From assembly GCA_905250075.1 (NCBI GenBank), contig CAJNOP010000218.1:161881-225880 (forward strand): a stretch of 64,000 bases of DNA. The letters are read 5' to 3'. Made by a program: the position numbers and the translations under genes. How positions within the stretch are numbered: the stretch's first letter is position 1; every line of letters starts with the position of its first letter. Source of the stretch: Rotaria sp. Silwood1 (taxonomy: Eukaryota; Rotifera; Eurotatoria; Philodinida; Philodinidae). Below, one piece after another: positions 20,456 to 35,400 of this stretch. The notes under the pieces were generated by a model that worked only from the letters and a program-made list of their open reading frames with translations, had not been told where the DNA came from and did no database searches.

Positions 20456-23400
20456 ATGTTCACGGGCATTGGAACCCTCCTTTGGCTAATTTTGTTTGGA
20501 CTTCTCGTGGCAATTATACTTTTATTGGTCTGCATATTTCTTAAAAAATTTGATACAAATGCTCTGGTGAACTATAATACAGGTTTGTCAATTCTCTTTT
20601 TCAGCTAAACATTCTATCATGCTGTTTGCCAAGGCATTCTTGTGAAAGATTGATAAATAGTACGAGAGAACAGAAATAATGTGAAATCCAGTTTTCTGCT
20701 AACAGAAACATAGAGTAAAATATCTTAATTAGAAAAGAACAACATGAACCTTTAACAAAAAAGATTGCATCCGAGACAGTCAAAACTATTGAGCTTGTGT
20801 AAAGAACATTTAATTTTCTGAAACCCAAGTTTTCATTTTGTCACTCATCAATAGTCGATTATAATAGAAAAGGTTCATCTCTCATCCAAATTAAGGTAAA
20901 CATTATTGTTTCATAATGTTTTAGATAGACAAATTGTTTTTTCTATTTTGAAAATTGGACATTATCTATCATTAAAGTTTTCAACTTTCTATAAATTTTT
21001 GACTGCAACCAAACCAGAGCTACTGAATATCATTATTCTATTCATTCGGTTTCAGTAGCAATCAGGATAATACTCTCCATACAAAACCTCTTATGTCTGG
21101 CGGCCACTATTCAAGCAACTTCTAAGGAGCGATGAGATCATATTCTATAAGACTTTCGAGTTAGTAATCGCTTTTTTATTCTATATACCTTTCCCATCCA
21201 GAATTGGACGTATAGAAACCTGTTTGATAATCATATTGATGTTTTTCTGCAATCCTAATGACGATTTATCTAGCTTAAAGCTGTTATTGTATGTGAGCGA
21301 ATTTCAATTTTCAATATATACATAGGGGCCGGCAAGAAAGGAAACGGAGAAAATATTGAATATCTCCATTATGGCTCGCACGAGCGAGCTGATCTTTTTA
21401 CCGATGATAGAAGCATGTACAAACTTTAGATACATAAAGACATATTTAAAGAGACTCTTTGTTAAGTAAATTGTTTTTTTTCTCTTATCTGTGAAAAAGT
21501 AATTTTTTTTGTTGAGATCACTGATGAAATTTAATCAAGGATCTCTCTAAGCTTGTCTTTATGGATACAAAGCTTGGACATGCCTTTATTAGTGGTAAAG
21601 AAATCAGCCCGTTTGCTCGAATCGTAATGGAGATATTCTATTTTTTCTCTGTTTCCTTATTTATGGGCCGTCCTGTATTTGAATAGAAGTCGAAATGAGA
21701 AATGAAAAATATGTATACTGGTCCAGAAACAGCTTTCAAAGAAAATGCTTGGAACTACTTGATTTTCACTTGAGCTTCCTGTACTAATTGAATACGTCAA
21801 AAGCGCAACGATACTTTTTCCTACACAGTTTGCTTGAATATAAGTCAAACTCTTGTCTCGACAATATATAAACAACTTCAACCATGGCCTACGTAGTGTA
21901 ACTCGTATGTACGAGAATCTCACTTTTGCTATAGTATTTGTCCTACCTTTTTTATCGTGTATTTTCAGAGTTTCTATTTCACTCAACAATTTAAAAAAGC
22001 ATAACTAATTAAGTATTACATGAAATTAACATTAGGAACATCTGTGTATACTAGTTGCTAGACCAAAGATGAACAAAAATTTTCATGACGACAGCTTTTA
22101 AAGTACTAAGTGGCTATCTGTTAACTTCCAAGAATCAACAAGACAGACTGTTGGTCTTCAACAAAAAAAAATAGAAAATGTTATTTTCATATATCGAAGA
22201 GCTTGATTCAAATTATCAACATAGCACATTCTTTTTTTCATGATAGAATGCAAAAAGCTCCTGAAATTTCTCAAAATTAAAATTAAGTACTAAATAACAT
22301 AGATCATTGCAGGGTCGAATATTTGTTTTGCCTGTTTTATGTATTGCTGAATATTGTACATTACTAGTGTCAGTGGAAACGGAGCAAGAAAAAAATAGCA
22401 CCAGAGTCGACATCACCTGAAAGTGTAGTTGAGTTCACAAGCGGATAAAGTGAGACTCGTCAAGTTTTGCTAAACTATAATAAGAGAGCAATGTTTTATA
22501 GAAACGACCTTTAGCACATGTTACCTAGGATGAAGATGATAGAGAGAGGATGGAAAGTATTTCCCATCTATCGAATGTTATTTTACGTTCGTAAATCAAG
22601 TTTTTTGATATCGATTATCTTCGAACACACTTTTTAAATAATGACTTTGTTTTTTACAAAAGTACTCTGAGAAACGACTGCCTATTTTGATCATTTATTA
22701 AATATTGTAGAATCTGTCAAAATGACTCAAAGCTTCTCCTCAAAGTGGATCCCAAACAAGGATCAGAGTAAGACAGTCACCAATACTGATGAGGTTGCTC
22801 GAAAAGTAATCATATTTTAATTATTTATCAAGTATGTATAAAGTAATGAAATTCAATGAAATTCTAGTTAGAAGCTGCTTATGGTATCAAATCAGGCTCG
22901 ATTCATATCAATACGATTGTGATCAATAGTGGTAAAGCAAATGCTGATGATCATCTTCATCAACCTGACACAAAACAACGTAAAATGTGCGTCTTCATTT
23001 TTCATGTTATTTTCCTACAGTGTACCTATTGTCAATACTAATCTAACTCTATTTCAGACCTACATGTGATCAGTTGAAATCTCATCTCTCAATCGTAGAA
23101 ATAAACTTTGATGTAGTTTATCAGAAAAACTGTGGCGCATATAGGCCTTGCAAAAACAATTATACCCGTGTTATCCAAGCTCATATGGAGGCATTTAATA
23201 TTACAAGTATTTCAGTTGAATTAAAATTTGACGACGGAAACTCCAGTGAACTTGTGTTGACCACATGCAAGAAAACTACTAATTCATCATTAAATTCTTT
23301 ATTACGGTCACGACGAGCTCCTCCAAGCGCTACAACAAACGGTAAATAGCTTTATGTTCCATAAGTTTTTTGTGTGTGTTACCGCTAATTGTTTTGCTAT

Positions 23401-26400
23401 TTAGTTTTGAGAACTTAAATTAGTAGCGAAAGTAAAAAGAAATCGAATGTTCTACAATTTTGTTCTGGTTTAATGTTCAAAATCTACAGTTTGATCAACA
23501 AGCTCACCCTAATATTTAAAAACCTTTGATAGTGCACAATGAATCACTGAAAAGTCATATATGACATATTATGGGATGTCATTATCGACAATCTAGTGCT
23601 CCAATAAACATATGATGCTATGAATCATGATCAAACTTTTCGTAAACGTCTCGTTTTGTATAAAATTCGAATCGAGATAAAAATATTCACTCAGTAAAAC
23701 TAGTTATGCACGAATTGAGCAGTCTTTTTCTTTGGAGAAATTTGGTATCAATAGATTCTTTGTTTGATAAATACTTAATTATGAGTTCAACAATGTCTAT
23801 GTATTCCAATCTTCACTCTCTCAAGTTTCCATTCTGCTGGACTTTGCAAAGAAACAACACTTTTATGCTCAATATTTTGAAAAAAAAGCATGAAAAAAGT
23901 AAAAACAATAGAAAACCTTCGCTAAAACTTTCTATACTTGGAAAACAGATATTTAAAAACAAATACTTGACAAAAACCAATCTATATCAAAATAATTTTA
24001 CTCTATAAAGTGAAAACATTATTATGAAATGGAAAATTCATCTGACAGAATCAAAACATCATACAGTTTGCGACATGAACATTTATTACATAAAAATTTC
24101 TGGGGCCGTAAACTTGAATCATAAGACTTCTTGATTTCTTTCCCATATATCCTGCGACTAACCAACTGTTTTTACTTCCAGCTCCGACATGTAGTGACGG
24201 TGAGAAAAATCAAAATGAGAGCGACATCGACTGCGGAGGCATATGCGTGAGTCAAGGTTATCAGTGTGATACTGATCAGAAGTGTAATCAAGATTCGGAT
24301 TGCAAAAGCAACCACTGTCAAGGACGTAAATGTGCTGGTAAGTACTCTACTCTCTCTAGAAATGAAACACATCTTGTTTTCATATCTCTGATATATAACC
24401 ATAGTATTAAAAATATGGATGTGCAGTTCACGCTCATGAGCTCGAGCTTTCTTTTTGTTTTGAATGGGGGAGGAAAGTTACAGTTACTCGCCAGTTACGT
24501 CATCAGATAACTACGTAGTAATGAATACTTTCTGATTATATCAAACAAATGGTACTTCTTTAACAATAGCGATTTTTTAGAACGCCTGATCAAATATCAT
24601 TTGTTTTTTGAAATTCGTCATTCTAACATCTCAATAGTGGGAAAGGATGTTGGGCAGCTAATAAATGGCAATTTTCGAGAGACCGATTACGTTCGGTCAA
24701 CTTTAATAAGAAAGATCGTTATTTTTAGAAAGTTGCCTTGCGTTTGATGAACTCGCAAACTTTCCATTACTAGCTACTTAGCAACATAACTGAAGAGTAA
24801 ATTGCTTTCTCTGTTCAAGACAGAGAAAAAAACTCACGCACATGAGTTTCGGCTGTACATCGCTAACTAAAAGCTTGTGAATATGACCTCATGCAGGTCC
24901 GAGGTACGTAGCTCACATGCTTTGAATGTAATAGATGTATTGTTTATAATTCAAAAGTTAAAATAACTTCTTTAAAAACAGCAAACAAATGAAAACGTGA
25001 AAACTATCATAATTTTCATAGATGGTCACATGCCCTCAGAAATTTAGTCATTTCAAAAATGTTTGTATTTAGAATTTTTGTTGTACAATTTTATAAGATT
25101 TTTTGAACATCATTATATTCAGAAACTTGTTTCTATTGTCAGAAAGATTTTCAATAAATAAGTTCTTTTCTATCGCAAATAATATATATATGAGTGAAGA
25201 GCGCACCAATGGCACCGTTGGGTCTCGGAAAGAAAAACGTCTATAAGTTCAGTTTCACTCAACCGGTTTTTGATATTTTTTTTTATTTTGTAAGTTTAGA
25301 GATGAGCATTCATTTCTGAAAAAAATCAGGTTTTCATCTCTTTTAGTTTATGAGATATCATAGCAACAGTGTAAAATATCTAGCTTCTAACGCCACCTGA
25401 TGGACGATCAATTTTTCTTTATTCCATTGTAATTTTCTTTAAATTATGTTTTTAGTTAGACAAGTAGAGCTCGTCAAGCGCTTTCAGAATATGTTATTAC
25501 TTGTTTGCTTTAGAAGAAGTTCTATGAATGAAAAGCTATCGACAATGCGTGTTAAGATGCTTCCAATTTTTGTGTGGAGAAACATTGATATCATTGGTAT
25601 TTCCTTTGAAGAAATTTCATTTGAACAAATTTGCTTGGATATCAAAGAGAACTGGAAGACAACACTTTGACACGCAAAAAGGTTGTCTGATAAACTTCGT
25701 TACCAGACAAATTTTATACAAAGTTGAAAAATAATTGTGCTCACAATAAATGTAGAGCGACATTTTCAATTTTATCATTGCTATAACTCAATGAAAAGTA
25801 AACTGTTTACGATAAAAATTTGATAGTTTTTTCAACTCATAGAGTAGATAAATAACACAAAAAAAATCAAGCAAACTCTTTTTCTGTTCGAGAGAAAATT
25901 CAGTTTTACTAACAAAGTGTGAAGTGGCTTTAGTGGAACTAATTGATACACTAAACTGCTGGACCATATATCAATTGGCTGTGATATCATGAATCTCTAC
26001 CATAGTGCATGGAAATGTTGGAAAAATATTATTTTTATACACATTCCATATCGCTCTATTAAATACAACACTTATTTTCCCTTTATCATTAAGTTTATTG
26101 TTTTCGATTTTTTTCCGACCGATACTATTCGTGCGCTCTTCCCTCAAATATATACATTGATTTAATCGCTCATTGAGCTTTCGATAGCATCACCTTTCCT
26201 TTGAACAAGCTTGGTATAAACGGTTGAGTTTTCTCTCCATCATGATTTTAACTAGTGCATACCTTTGTATGTCCATCCTCTCGTGACATAGCTAGATCAA
26301 CAATACCACATCCTAGTGATTCACATTGGCGAACAGATTCTTTCTTCTGCATTAAATATCAAAACAATGATATTCAAAATAGCTAGAATCTACTATGGTA

Positions 26401-29400
26401 TCTTGAGTTCAATAAATGTTTTCAAAACTTAGAGAGTTCCCGAACGATCTAAAAAAGTGATAATAGTATTTGCCAACACTACTACGAAAGTATATCCAAC
26501 GGCCTTCGACATTTTGTTGTTCGTCTCTATTTTTTAGGGCCTATAAAATAATTAAGGAGATGGGTAGAAACACACAACTCTCAATTAAAACTTACACTAT
26601 CGGCCTCTCAGATCCAAGCCTATCAGAGCGATTGTTAAACTAAAGTCGCCTCTTGCAACTTAAAAATCCAATATTCCCACTCTTACTATAGTTCCTCGAT
26701 AAAGATCCTCCTCTTGAAGTCAAAACCAGCGCTTTTAAACATGCACATACTTCAACGTATTTCCTACTATGTAGAACATTCCCATGCAAACATTTATCTT
26801 TTATTTCCCGAAAATTCTCTTGCATACTCTCTGTCTCACAAATAAAGATGACTATGGTAACTATATTCATTGCATAAGCGTTTTGTAACAAAAAAAAAAT
26901 ATCAAAAATCCTCATTATGCCAAATCAGCTATTGAAACCTTCTACACAACTTGCTGAGAACACCGATTGTTGGAAACGTTAAATCTCCCTTACCTATATC
27001 ACCATAGCCGGACCCATCACAACACCTACGACGACAAAAATCACCACAGTTACTACACAGACTACCACCATCACACAACAAACGACCACTACAAGCACAA
27101 CCATGCCACTAATATCCACTACCGACACACAAACACCGAACGATATTACTACAACTACAGTAACAACGACAGTACCAACCACACCTACATCACAAACTAC
27201 GATCCCAAACCTAATGACAACAAATTCACATACTACAACATCGCCCTCGCCGATGATACAAACCACCACAGCAGAGATAATCTCAAGTCCTGACACCACA
27301 GCTACTGCTGTCCCCACCACCACCGCCATACCAACCCCCAGTGGAAGAACCATTACTGAGACAGCATCGCAACAGACAGACACTAATACTGATATCACCA
27401 ACGCAGCAGCACTACCTGCAGACCTCTCCATCACAAGTCAGGCCACAGCTGTCACTGCACAAACAACCAGTGCGCAGTCATCGACGGCAACACTACATGC
27501 TACAGAGACCACTGCTCACAAACTACTGGAAGCACCAACCACAGCAGCAGACACTAGCGAAACACTCACTACACAAAAAGTTATACAATTGTCAACAACT
27601 ACACACCCAACTGCCTCACAACTGGCAACAACAGCTGCTGCTGCAACTACAGACAATCCAGAAACTCTAAATGCCCATATTTCCACCGAACAATCAGAAG
27701 CTGCGGAGGCAACAACCACAGCTCCAGCAATTCCATCCGAAACACAAACTAACAAGATATTGTTGCAACAATCGGACACTACAGAAGGGCAACCGCCAGC
27801 CACACAAGCCGCCACTACACCAACTCCAAGTCCTCCGACAGCGACCCAAAAATCGATACATCCCGAAGGTACTGGTCAACAGACAGTAACAACAGCTGGA
27901 GTAGCAGCCGACACCGGAACATCAAGTGCTCCCACAGTCATGCAAACATCAGTACCTGCCATAGCCGCAGCTTCAGAACCAGCAACGACAGTCACCACAG
28001 CAGCGAATACCGAAACTTCACCTATTCAGACTGTCCCCGAAGTAACGACAGTCACCGCAGCAGCGAATACTGAAACACAAAGTATCCAGATAGAGATGAA
28101 AATATCCACACCTCAACAGGTAACTGAACCGGATGTCGTGTCAACAGCAACCGCCGCGGTACCCACTACCGGTACCACTAGCGCACAGAGAGCGCCGCAA
28201 CCATCAACAGCCGCAGAGGCTATTTCTCCACAACTAGCAGTCACAACTGAGGCGGGAGCAGCAACTGCAGAAACACCTAGTGCTCAGAGAGCGACGGTAC
28301 CATCAATAGCTACCGAGCCTATATCTCTGGAACTAGCAGCAACAACTGCGGCAGCACCCGCTACTGCAGGACAACTGAGTACCCAACTCGCGACTAAACC
28401 ATCCAACGCTCCTGAGGTTATATCTCGGGAACAAGCAGCAACAATTCCCGCAGCGACAGGAGCTTCTAACACACCTAGTACTCAAACAGCGACAGAACCA
28501 TCAACAGCTGCAGAGACTACTTCTCCGAAGCTACCAGGAACAATTGCTGCAGCAGCAGACACTCCCCAAACATCTAGTGCCCAGATATCGACAGAACCAT
28601 CAATAGCTTCCGAGACTATTTCTCAGGAACAAACAGCAACAACTGAGGCAGCAGCAACTCCAGAACTAGCTGATGCCCAGAGACCCACGGCACCATCAAC
28701 AGCCGTAGAGTCTACTTCGCCGCAAGTAGCAGCAACTCCAGGAACACCTAGTGCACAGATTACGACTGAACCATTTACAGCTACCGTGACTATTACTGGG
28801 GAACAAGCAGGAACAACTGTCGGAGCGTCAGCACCTCCAGAAACACCAAGTGCACCAATAGCGACGCCACGATCCGCAGCAGCTGCCACTATCTCTCTTG
28901 AACTAGCAGCAACACCTGATACCTCGCCAGCAACTCTAGAAACACCTACTGTCCAGATAACCACTGAACCATCGACAACTACAGTGACTATTACTCGTGA
29001 ACAAGCAGCAACAACTATCGACACAGCAGCAACTTCCAAAAGTCCTAGCGTACAGATAGCGACGGGATCATCAGCAGCTTCCGAGACTGTTTCTCTCAAA
29101 GAAGTAGGAACAACTCCAGCAGCAGGAACGCTACAAACACCGAATGCCCTCATAGGGACGGAATCATCAGCAACTTCCGAAACGGTTTCACTCAAACAAC
29201 CAGGGACAACTCAAGCAGAGGGAACTGCACAAACACAGAGTCCGCAGATAGTGACAGAAGCATCAACAGCATCCCAGACTCTTTCGATCAAACAACCAGC
29301 AACAACTCAGTCAGCGGGAACTCCAGAAACACCGAGTGCCCAGATAGAAAAAGAATCATCGACAGCTGCCGACACTGTTTATCTCAAAGAACCAGGAACA

Positions 29401-32400
29401 ACTCAATCAGGAGGAACTGCACAAACACTAATCGCGCAGATAGTGACGGAAGCATCGACAGCTTCCCAGACTATTACTATCGAAGAACCGGCAAAAACCG
29501 AGGCAGCAGGAACTCCACCAACACCAATTGCACAGACAGTGACGGAACTATCAACAGCCTCCCAGACTGTTTCTCTCAAAGAAACAGGGACAACCGAGGC
29601 AGCAGGAACGTCACAAACATCGAGAGCCCAGAGCGTGAGTCAAGCATCAAGAGCTTCTCAGACTGTTTCTATCAAAGAACCGGAAACAACTGAGGCAGCA
29701 GCAACTCCACAAACACCGAGTGCGCGGATAGCGACTGAAGCATCAACAGCTTCCCAGACCGTTTCTCTCACAGTCATAGGCAAACCTGAAGCACCAAGAA
29801 CCCCACAAACACCAAGTACCGAGATACTGAAGGAACCGTCAACAGCCTCCCAGACAGTTTCTCTCAAAGAACCAGGAACAACACAAACAGGAGCAACTGC
29901 AGAAACGCCGAGTACACAAATAATGACGGAAGGATTCACAGCGTCCAAGACGACTCCTATCAAACAACAAACAACAACCGAGGCAGCAGGAACTCCACCA
30001 ACACCAAGTGCCCAGATACTGACGGAACAATCAACACACTCCCAGAGTGTTTCGATCAAACAAGCAGGACCAACAGAGGCAGCAGGAACGTCAGAAACAC
30101 TGAGTGCGCAGATAGTGACCGAAGCATCAACAACTTCTCGCACTGTTTCTATGAAACAACCGGAAACAACTGAGGCAGTAGCAACTGTACAAACACAGAA
30201 TGCGCCGACAGTGACTGACGCATCAACAGCTTCCGAAACGGTTCCTCTCAAAGAACCAGAAACAAGTGAGGCAGCAGGAACGTCACAAACACCAAGTGTC
30301 CAACTAGCGACGGAATCATCAGCAACTTCAGAATTGGTGTCCATCAAAGAACCAGGAACAACGCAAGCAGAAGGAACCGCACAAACACCAACTGCACAGA
30401 TAGTGCTGGAAGCATCGACAGCTGGCCAGACTATTACTATGAAAGAACCAGCAACAACACCGGCAACAGGAACTCCACAAACGCCGAGTGCCCAGATAGC
30501 GACGGAATCATCAACAGCTTCCCAGAGTGCTTATCTCAAAGAACTAGGAACCACTCAAGCAGTAGGAACGCCACAATCACCAAGTACCCTAATAGGGACG
30601 GAATCCTCAGCTGCTTCCGAAGCGGTTTCTATGAAACAACCAGGAACAAGTGAAACAGAAGGAACTGCACAAACACCGAGTTTGCAGATAGTGACTCAAG
30701 CATCAACAGCTTCCGAGACTCTTTCGATCAAACAACTAGCAACAACTCAGTCAGCGGGAACTCCAGAAACACCCAGTGCCCAGATAGAAAACGAATCATC
30801 GACAGCTTCTGACACGGTTTCTCTCAAAGAACCAGGAACAACTCAATCAGGAGGAACTGGACAAACACCAAGCGGGGAGATAGTGACTGAAGCATCAACA
30901 GCGTCCCAGACTGTTACTATCGAAGAACTGGTAAAAACCGAGGCAGCAGGAACTCCACCAACACCAATGGCACAGATACTGACGGACCTATCAACAACCT
31001 CCCAGACTGTTTCTCTCAAAGAAACACTAACAACTGAGGCAGCAGCCACGTCACAAACACCGAGAGCCCAGAGCGTGACTCAAGCATCAAGAGCTTCTCA
31101 GACTGTTTCTATCAAAGAACCGGAAACAACTGATGCAGCTGCAACGCCAGAAACACCCAGTGCGCCAATAGTGACTGCAGCATCAACCGCTTCCCAGACC
31201 GTTTCTCTCAAACAAGTAGGTACAACTGAAGCTGCAGGAACGTCAGAAACACCGAGTACCGAGATAGTGAAGGAACCATCAACGGCCACCCAGACTGTTC
31301 CTCTCAAAGAACCAGAAACAAGTGAGGCAGCAGGAACGTCACAAACACCAAGTGTCCAACTACCGATGGAATCATCAGGAACTTCCGAATTGGTGTCTCT
31401 CAAAGAACCAGGAACAACGCAAGCAGAAGGAACTGCACAAACACCGAGTGCACAGATAGTGATGGAAGGATCAACAGCTTCCCAGACTATTACTATCGAA
31501 GAACCGGCAAAAACCGAGGCAGCAGGAACTCCACCAACACCAATGCCACAGATAGTGTTGGACCTATCAACAGCCTCCCAGACTGTTTCTCACAGAGAAA
31601 CACTAACAACTGGGGCAGCAGCCACGTCACAAACACCGGGGGCCCAGAGTGTGACTGAAGCATCAACAGCTTCTCAGACTGTTTCTATGGAACAGTCGGA
31701 AACAAGTGAGGCAGCTGCAACTTCACAAACACCCAGTGCGCGGATAGTCACTGAAGCATCAACAGCTTCCCAGACCGTGTCTCTCAAACAAGTAGGTACA
31801 ACTGAAGCTGCACAAACGCCACAAACACCGAGTGCCGAGATAGTGAAGGAACCATCAACAGTCACCCAGACTGTTTCTGTCAAAGAACCGGGAACAACGC
31901 AAGCAGAAGGAACTACACAAACACCGAGTGCACAGATAGTGACGGAAGGATTAACAGCTTCCCAGACTGTTTCTATCAAGCAACCAGCAATCACTGAGGC
32001 AGTGGGAAGTCCACAAACACCCAGTGCCAAGATAGAAAAGGACTCATTGACACTTTCCGACACTGTTTTTCTGATAGAACCCGGAGCAACGCAAACAGGA
32101 GAAAGTGCACAAACCGCGACCACGCAGATAGTGGCGGAAGGATCGACAGCTTCCCAGGCTAATACTCTCAAGCAACCAGCAACAACTGAGGCAGCAGGAA
32201 CTCCACAAACGCCGATTGCCCAAATGGCGACGGAATTCTCCACAGCGTCGCAAAGTGTTTCTCTGATAGAACTAGGAACAACTCAAACAGGAGAAACTAC
32301 TGAAGCACCGAGTGCACAAATAGTGAGGGTAGGATCCACACCTTCGAAAACTGCTTCTATCAAACATCCTGTAACAACCGAGGTAGCAGGAACACCACCA

Positions 32401-35400
32401 ACACCAAGTGCCGAGATAGTGACACAACAATCAACAGCCTCCCACACTGTTTCCATCAATCAAGCAGGAACAACTGAGGGAACAGGAACGTCAGAAACAA
32501 CAGGTGTTCAAACAGCAACGGAATCATCAGCAGCTTCGACGATTGTTTCTCTAACAGACTCGGGAACAACTCAAGCCGGAGCAGTGACACAACCACGTAC
32601 GGCCCAGACAGGGACGGAATCATTAACAGCTTCCGATAGTGTCTATCTCAAAGAACCAGAAACAACTGAAAGACCACGAACTGCAGAAACAGCGAGTGGA
32701 CAGATAGTGACTGAAGTATCGACAGCTTCCCAGGCTGTTTCTCTGAAACAATCAGCAACAACCGACGCAGCAGGAACTCCACCAACACCAAGTGCCCAGA
32801 TAGTGACGGAATTGTCAACAGCTTCCGAGACCGTTTCTCTCAAAAAAGTAGGAACAACGGAACCAGTAGGAACGCCACAAACACCGATTCCCGTGACATG
32901 GACGGAGCCATCAACAGCTTCCGAGAGTGTTTATCTTCTAGAACCGGCAACAACTCAAGGAGGAAGAACTGCAGAAACACCGAGTGCACAGATAATGACG
33001 GGAGGATCGACACCTTCCCAGACTGTTTCTATCGAACAGGTAGGAGCAACTGTGGCAGCAGGAACGTCACAAACACCGAGTGCCCAAATAGCGACTGAAG
33101 CATCTGCAGTTCCTCAGGCTGTTTCGACCAAACAACCGGCAGCAACTGAAGCAGCAGAAACTCCACAAGCACCGAGCGCCGAGATAGTGATGGAACCATC
33201 AACAGGCTCCCAGACTATTTCTCTCCGGGATCGAGAAACAACTCAGGCAGTAGGAACGTTGCAAACACCAAGTGTCGAAATGGCGACGGAATCATCAGTA
33301 GCTTCCGAGACTGGTTCTCTGAAAGAACCGGAAACAACTCAAGCCGCAGAAACTCGACAAACGCCGAGGGCGCAAATCGCGACGGAATCATCAGCGGCTT
33401 CCGAAACGGTTTCTCTGAAAGGAGCAGGAACAACGCAAGCTGAGGGAACTGCACAAACACCGAGTGCGCAGATAGTGACTGAATCAACAATAGCTTCGCA
33501 TAGTGTTTCTATCAAGGAACTAGCAACAACTCAGGCAGGGGAAACTCCACAAACACCGAATGGACAAATAGAAAAGGGATCATCAACAGCTTCCGACACT
33601 GTTTATCTCAAAGAACCAGGAACAACTCAAATAAGGGGACGTGCACAAACACCAACACCAACTGCGCAGATCGTGGCTGAAGCATCGACAGCTTCCCCTA
33701 CTATTACTATCAAAGAATCAGAAACAACCGAGGTATCAGAAACTCCATCAATACCAAGTGTGCAGACAGTGACGAAACAATCAACAGCCTCCCAGACTGT
33801 TTCGATTGAACAAGCAGGAACAACTGAGGTAGCAGGAACAACTGGGGCAGCAGGAAGGTCACAATCACCGAGTTCCCAGATAGCGACGGAATCATCAACA
33901 GCTTCCGAGAGTGTTTATCTGAAAGAGCCAGAAACAACTCAAAGAGGAGGAACTGGAGAAACATCGAGTGCACAGATAGTGACGGAAGGATCGACAGCTT
34001 TTCAGACGGTTTCTATCAAACAACCAGCAACGACTGAGGCGGCAGCAACTCTACAAACACCGAGTTCCCCTATAGCGACTGTATCATCAACAGCGTCCGA
34101 GACGGTTTCTCTGAAGGAACCAGCAACAACTGAGGTTACAGAACCTCCGGAAATCCCCAGTGCCCATATTCCGACGGAATCATCAACAACTAGCGGGACT
34201 GTTTCTCTCAAAGAAGTGGGATCAACTGAAGGAGCAGGAACGTCACAAACATCGGGTGCGCTGATAATGACGGAATCATCAACAGCTTCGGAAACTGTTT
34301 CTCTCAAAGAACCAGAGACAACTGAAGCTGGAGAAACTACAGAAACAGCTAGTTTGGTGCTTGCCACTTCATCATCAGCAGGTTCCGAGACTATTTCTCT
34401 GAAACAAACAGCAACAACTGAGGCAACAGGAACTCCACAAACACGAAGTTCCCCGATAGCGTCGGAATCATCAACAGTGTCCGAGACTGTTTCTGTCAAG
34501 CTACTAGCAACAACTGAGGTTGCAAAACCTCCACAAATACCAAGTGGCCAGGTTGAGACGGAATCATCAACAAGTACCGGGACTGTTTCTCTCGAAGAAG
34601 GAGGAACAACTGTAGCAGCAGGAAGTCCACATACATCGAGTGCGCAGGCAGTGACGCAAGCATCAACAGCTTCGCAGACTTTGTCTATTAAACAACAAGC
34701 AACAACTGAGACAGTAGGAACCTCAGAAACACCGAGTGCCCAGATAGCAATAGAATCATCAACAGCTTCGGAGACTCTTTCTCTCAAAGAATCGGGAACA
34801 ACTGAACGAACGGGAACGCCGCAAACGCCGAGTGATCTGTTAGCGACGGAATCATCAACAGCGTTCGAGACTGTTTCTCTGAAGGAACCAGCAACAACTG
34901 AGTTTGCAGAACCTCCTCAAATACCTAGTGGCCTGATTGCGACGGAATCATTACCAACTACCGGGAGTATTTCTCTCAAAGAACTAGGAATAGCTGAAGC
35001 AGCAGGAACGCCACAAACACCGAGTCCCCTGATAAGGACGGAATCATCAACAGCTGCAGGAGGTACTTTGCCGGAGCTAGCAGGAACGACTGATAGAGCA
35101 GCGACTCCACAAACACCGAGTTCCGCTATAGCGACGGAATCATCAACAGCTTCCGAGACTACTTCTTGGAAAGATCGAGGAACAACGGAAGCAGCAGGAA
35201 CTCCACAAACATCTAGTGGCCACGTATCGACGGAATCATCAATAGGTTCGGAGGCTGTTTCTATGAACCGACCAGCAACAACTGAGGCAGCAGGAACTCC
35301 TGAAACACCTAGTGTGCAGATTGCGGCGGAATCGTCAACAGCGGTACAGGGTACTTCTCTGGAGCTAGCAGCAGCAACTGGGGCAGGAGGAACTCCAAAA

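Noticed and set aside
29658-34787. Long minus-strand open frames (up to ~260 codons) across the mucin exon
   Set aside because: They are the antisense of the 96-bp repeat. Because the period is a multiple of three, an antisense frame without stops is repeated automatically. They have no start context or independent domain.
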